From Rubripirellula reticaptiva (GTDB taxonomy: Bacteria; Planctomycetota; Planctomycetia; Pirellulales; Pirellulaceae): a stretch of 64,000 nucleotides of DNA. The notes beneath the pieces are model-generated. The model had not been told where the DNA came from. It made no database searches and saw only the letters and a list, made by a program, of their open reading frames with translations. A program made the translations under genes and the position numbers. Positions 62,987 through 64,000 of this stretch are shown piece after piece (the stretch's first letter is position 1; the number at the start of each line of letters is the position of its first letter). Location: NCBI RefSeq assembly GCF_007860175.1, contig NZ_SJPX01000005.1, positions 558,001 to 622,000 of the forward strand. The letters are read 5' to 3'.

Positions 62987-64000
62987 AAGACCAACCCCGC
63001 CGCCGTTCACTGAGTCGCCAATTTGCATGGTGCAGTGCGATGCTAACGCTGGTATGCATGTTTGGTTTCCCCAAAGCCGGCGTCTATCTTGGCACCATTC
63101 CTTTGACGCTGGGCTACGCGTTGCTGGGGATTATGGCGGGTGCAGAGCTAGTGTTTCTAGCAACCAACCGAATTGGCCGCATTGAACGATCCTACGTTTG
63201 GCTAACCTTGCTAATCTTTACGCTGGGGCTAGTCGAAATGTTTTCGTTTAGCATCTACGGAAGCATCTCCACCGGCGCGCTCGTTTCCATCGTGGTTAGC
63301 ACGCTCGTCGTCCCATTTGTCGCCGTCTTGGGGTCACGATGGATGATCCGTGTGCTGGGCATCTCGGATGTACTTCGAGCGCTCCGCTGGGCGCTCGTTC
63401 CTGTGTTCATCTACGGAATCTTTTCATTTGCTGTCTACAACACAACGGGAAAGGTAGTCGGTATTCCGTTTCTAACGACTACTGGAAATGACCTGTCATT
63501 GATTGCGACTCGCCACAATTTGCGAGGCCCATTCATCAAGATGTTCTCAACTTACAACAACGGAAACATTCTCGGAGTCAATTTGCTGCTGTGGGGGCCG
63601 ATTGCTGCCCTGGCATCCGCGCCGCTGGCATTTTCTTATCGCACGCTTTGCGTCCTAACGCTTTCGCGTTCGGTCTGGGTCGGACTGCTCGTTTTGGAAT
63701 TCGTCACCGCGATCGTCAATCAATCGATGTTCAAACTATTCCGCGCACTCGTCGGAATTTTCATCTTGCTTGCGATTGGGATCCTGGCGTCATGGGTGAT
63801 CGGCAGAGATCCATTCCAGTTCTTGTTCGACCGCAACCTTGGTGGCCGCGTCGCCAATCTGCAAGACGCCCTCGAGGTCATCAGCACTCAGCGGATCGCG
63901 TGGCGCAATGAAAGTGTTTATGCGGCGTCTTACTTAGCGTTCGGACCAGTCGGACTATTTCTGATATCGACGATTTGGTGGTTCCCTGTATTCGCTGGCG
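62983..64000 (+). CDS. Polysaccharide polymerase-like membrane protein (partial)
   Basis: Incomplete at the window end: 339 codons without a stop. The ATG overlaps the glycosyltransferase stop (ATGA), with GGAGG 7 bases upstream. The product is mostly hydrophobic with repeated membrane helices (TLVCMFGFPKAGVYLGTIPL, YVWLTLLIFTLGLVEMFSF) and a segment FSTYNNGNILGVNLLLWGP plus LTLSRSVWVGLLVLEF that recalls O-antigen ligase/polymerase families. It is the second such protein in the cluster. Confidence 0.82.
   Translation, partial: MKDQPRRRSLSRQFAWCSAMLTLVCMFGFPKAGVYLGTIPLTLGYALLGIMAGAELVFLATNRIGRIERSYVWLTLLIFTLGLVEMFSFSIYGSISTGALVSIVVSTLVVPFVAVLGSRWMIRVLGISDVLRALRWALVPVFIYGIFSFAVYNTTGKVVGIPFLTTTGNDLSLIATRHNLRGPFIKMFSTYNNGNILGVNLLLWGPIAALASAPLAFSYRTLCVLTLSRSVWVGLLVLEFVTAIVNQSMFKLFRALVGIFILLAIGILASWVIGRDPFQFLFDRNLGGRVANLQDALEVISTQRIAWRNESVYAASYLAFGPVGLFLISTIWWFPVFAG

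Noticed and set aside
1-64000. Mobile elements, prophage or defence islands
   Set aside because: No transposase, integrase, phage, restriction or CRISPR genes were seen and no direct or inverted terminal repeats were found.

Overview
The window looks like a chromosomal segment of a Planctomycetota bacterium, most likely of the Pirellulaceae (Rhodopirellula-like). The sequence supports this through two DUF1559 pilin-like genes, a planctomycete cytochrome c/DUF1549/DUF1553 gene paired with a DUF1501 gene, a giant dockerin protein with an LEPR-XLL-type N-terminus, a PEP-CTERM-like protein, a Ser/Thr kinase of planctomycete architecture and an ECF factor of the TIGR02999 type. No rRNA, tRNA, CRISPR array, insertion sequence or phage gene was seen. 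The DNA is dense, moderately GC-rich and of even character, so it reads as core chromosome rather than an island.

Layout. 0.1-8.3 kb: apolipoprotein N-acyltransferase, a small secreted protein, a DUF1559 protein, an ABC-2 permease/ATPase pair, argJ (divergent) and a CelD/BcsL-type acyltransferase. 8.5-14.2 kb: a flagellar basal-body operon on the minus strand (flgF, flgG, flgA, flgH, flgI, rod-binding flgJ, FlgN-like), which with P- and L-ring genes implies a flagellum crossing an outer membrane. 14.4-21.8 kb: a 1482-residue von Willebrand A surface protein with its own terminator, and a DEAD-box RNA helicase. 22-26 kb: a translationally coupled pair of unknown membrane/secreted proteins facing a GAF/SpoIIE-like protein whose phosphatase metal ligands look lost. 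26.3-28.5 kb: a second DUF1559 protein and a PEP-CTERM-like protein. 28.8-32.3 kb: two PLP-fold proteins that each lack a key catalytic residue, flanking a ribbon-helix-helix protein with an AT-hook-like tail. 32.3-36.2 kb: nusB, deoC and a membrane Ser/Thr kinase. 36.3-40.5 kb: secreted proteins (YHYH, PQQ-type propeller, EF-hand) and a divergent duplicated-domain protein.

40.7-50.1 kb: a 1353-residue CotH/lamin-tail/PKD/dockerin protein overlapping an ECF sigma factor by ATGA, then the PSD1 and DUF1501 pair. 50.1-54 kb: aldehyde dehydrogenase, an unknown gene, thiol peroxidase and tRNA hydroxylation protein TrhO. 54-64 kb: an exopolysaccharide region with a DUF5989 protein and a NodU/CmcH carbamoyltransferase on the minus strand, diverging from a Wzc-type tyrosine kinase, a Wzy-like ligase with a long C-terminal extension, a GT4 glycosyltransferase and a second polymerase-like membrane protein cut by the window end.

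The functional units that hang together are the flagellar operon, the polysaccharide assembly and decoration cluster, and the surface-protein/ECF pair. No complete new defence or mobile system was found. The most unusual features are the clustered pseudoenzyme-like proteins, the surface protein with a coupled sigma factor, and the unknown coupled pair at 22-24 kb.
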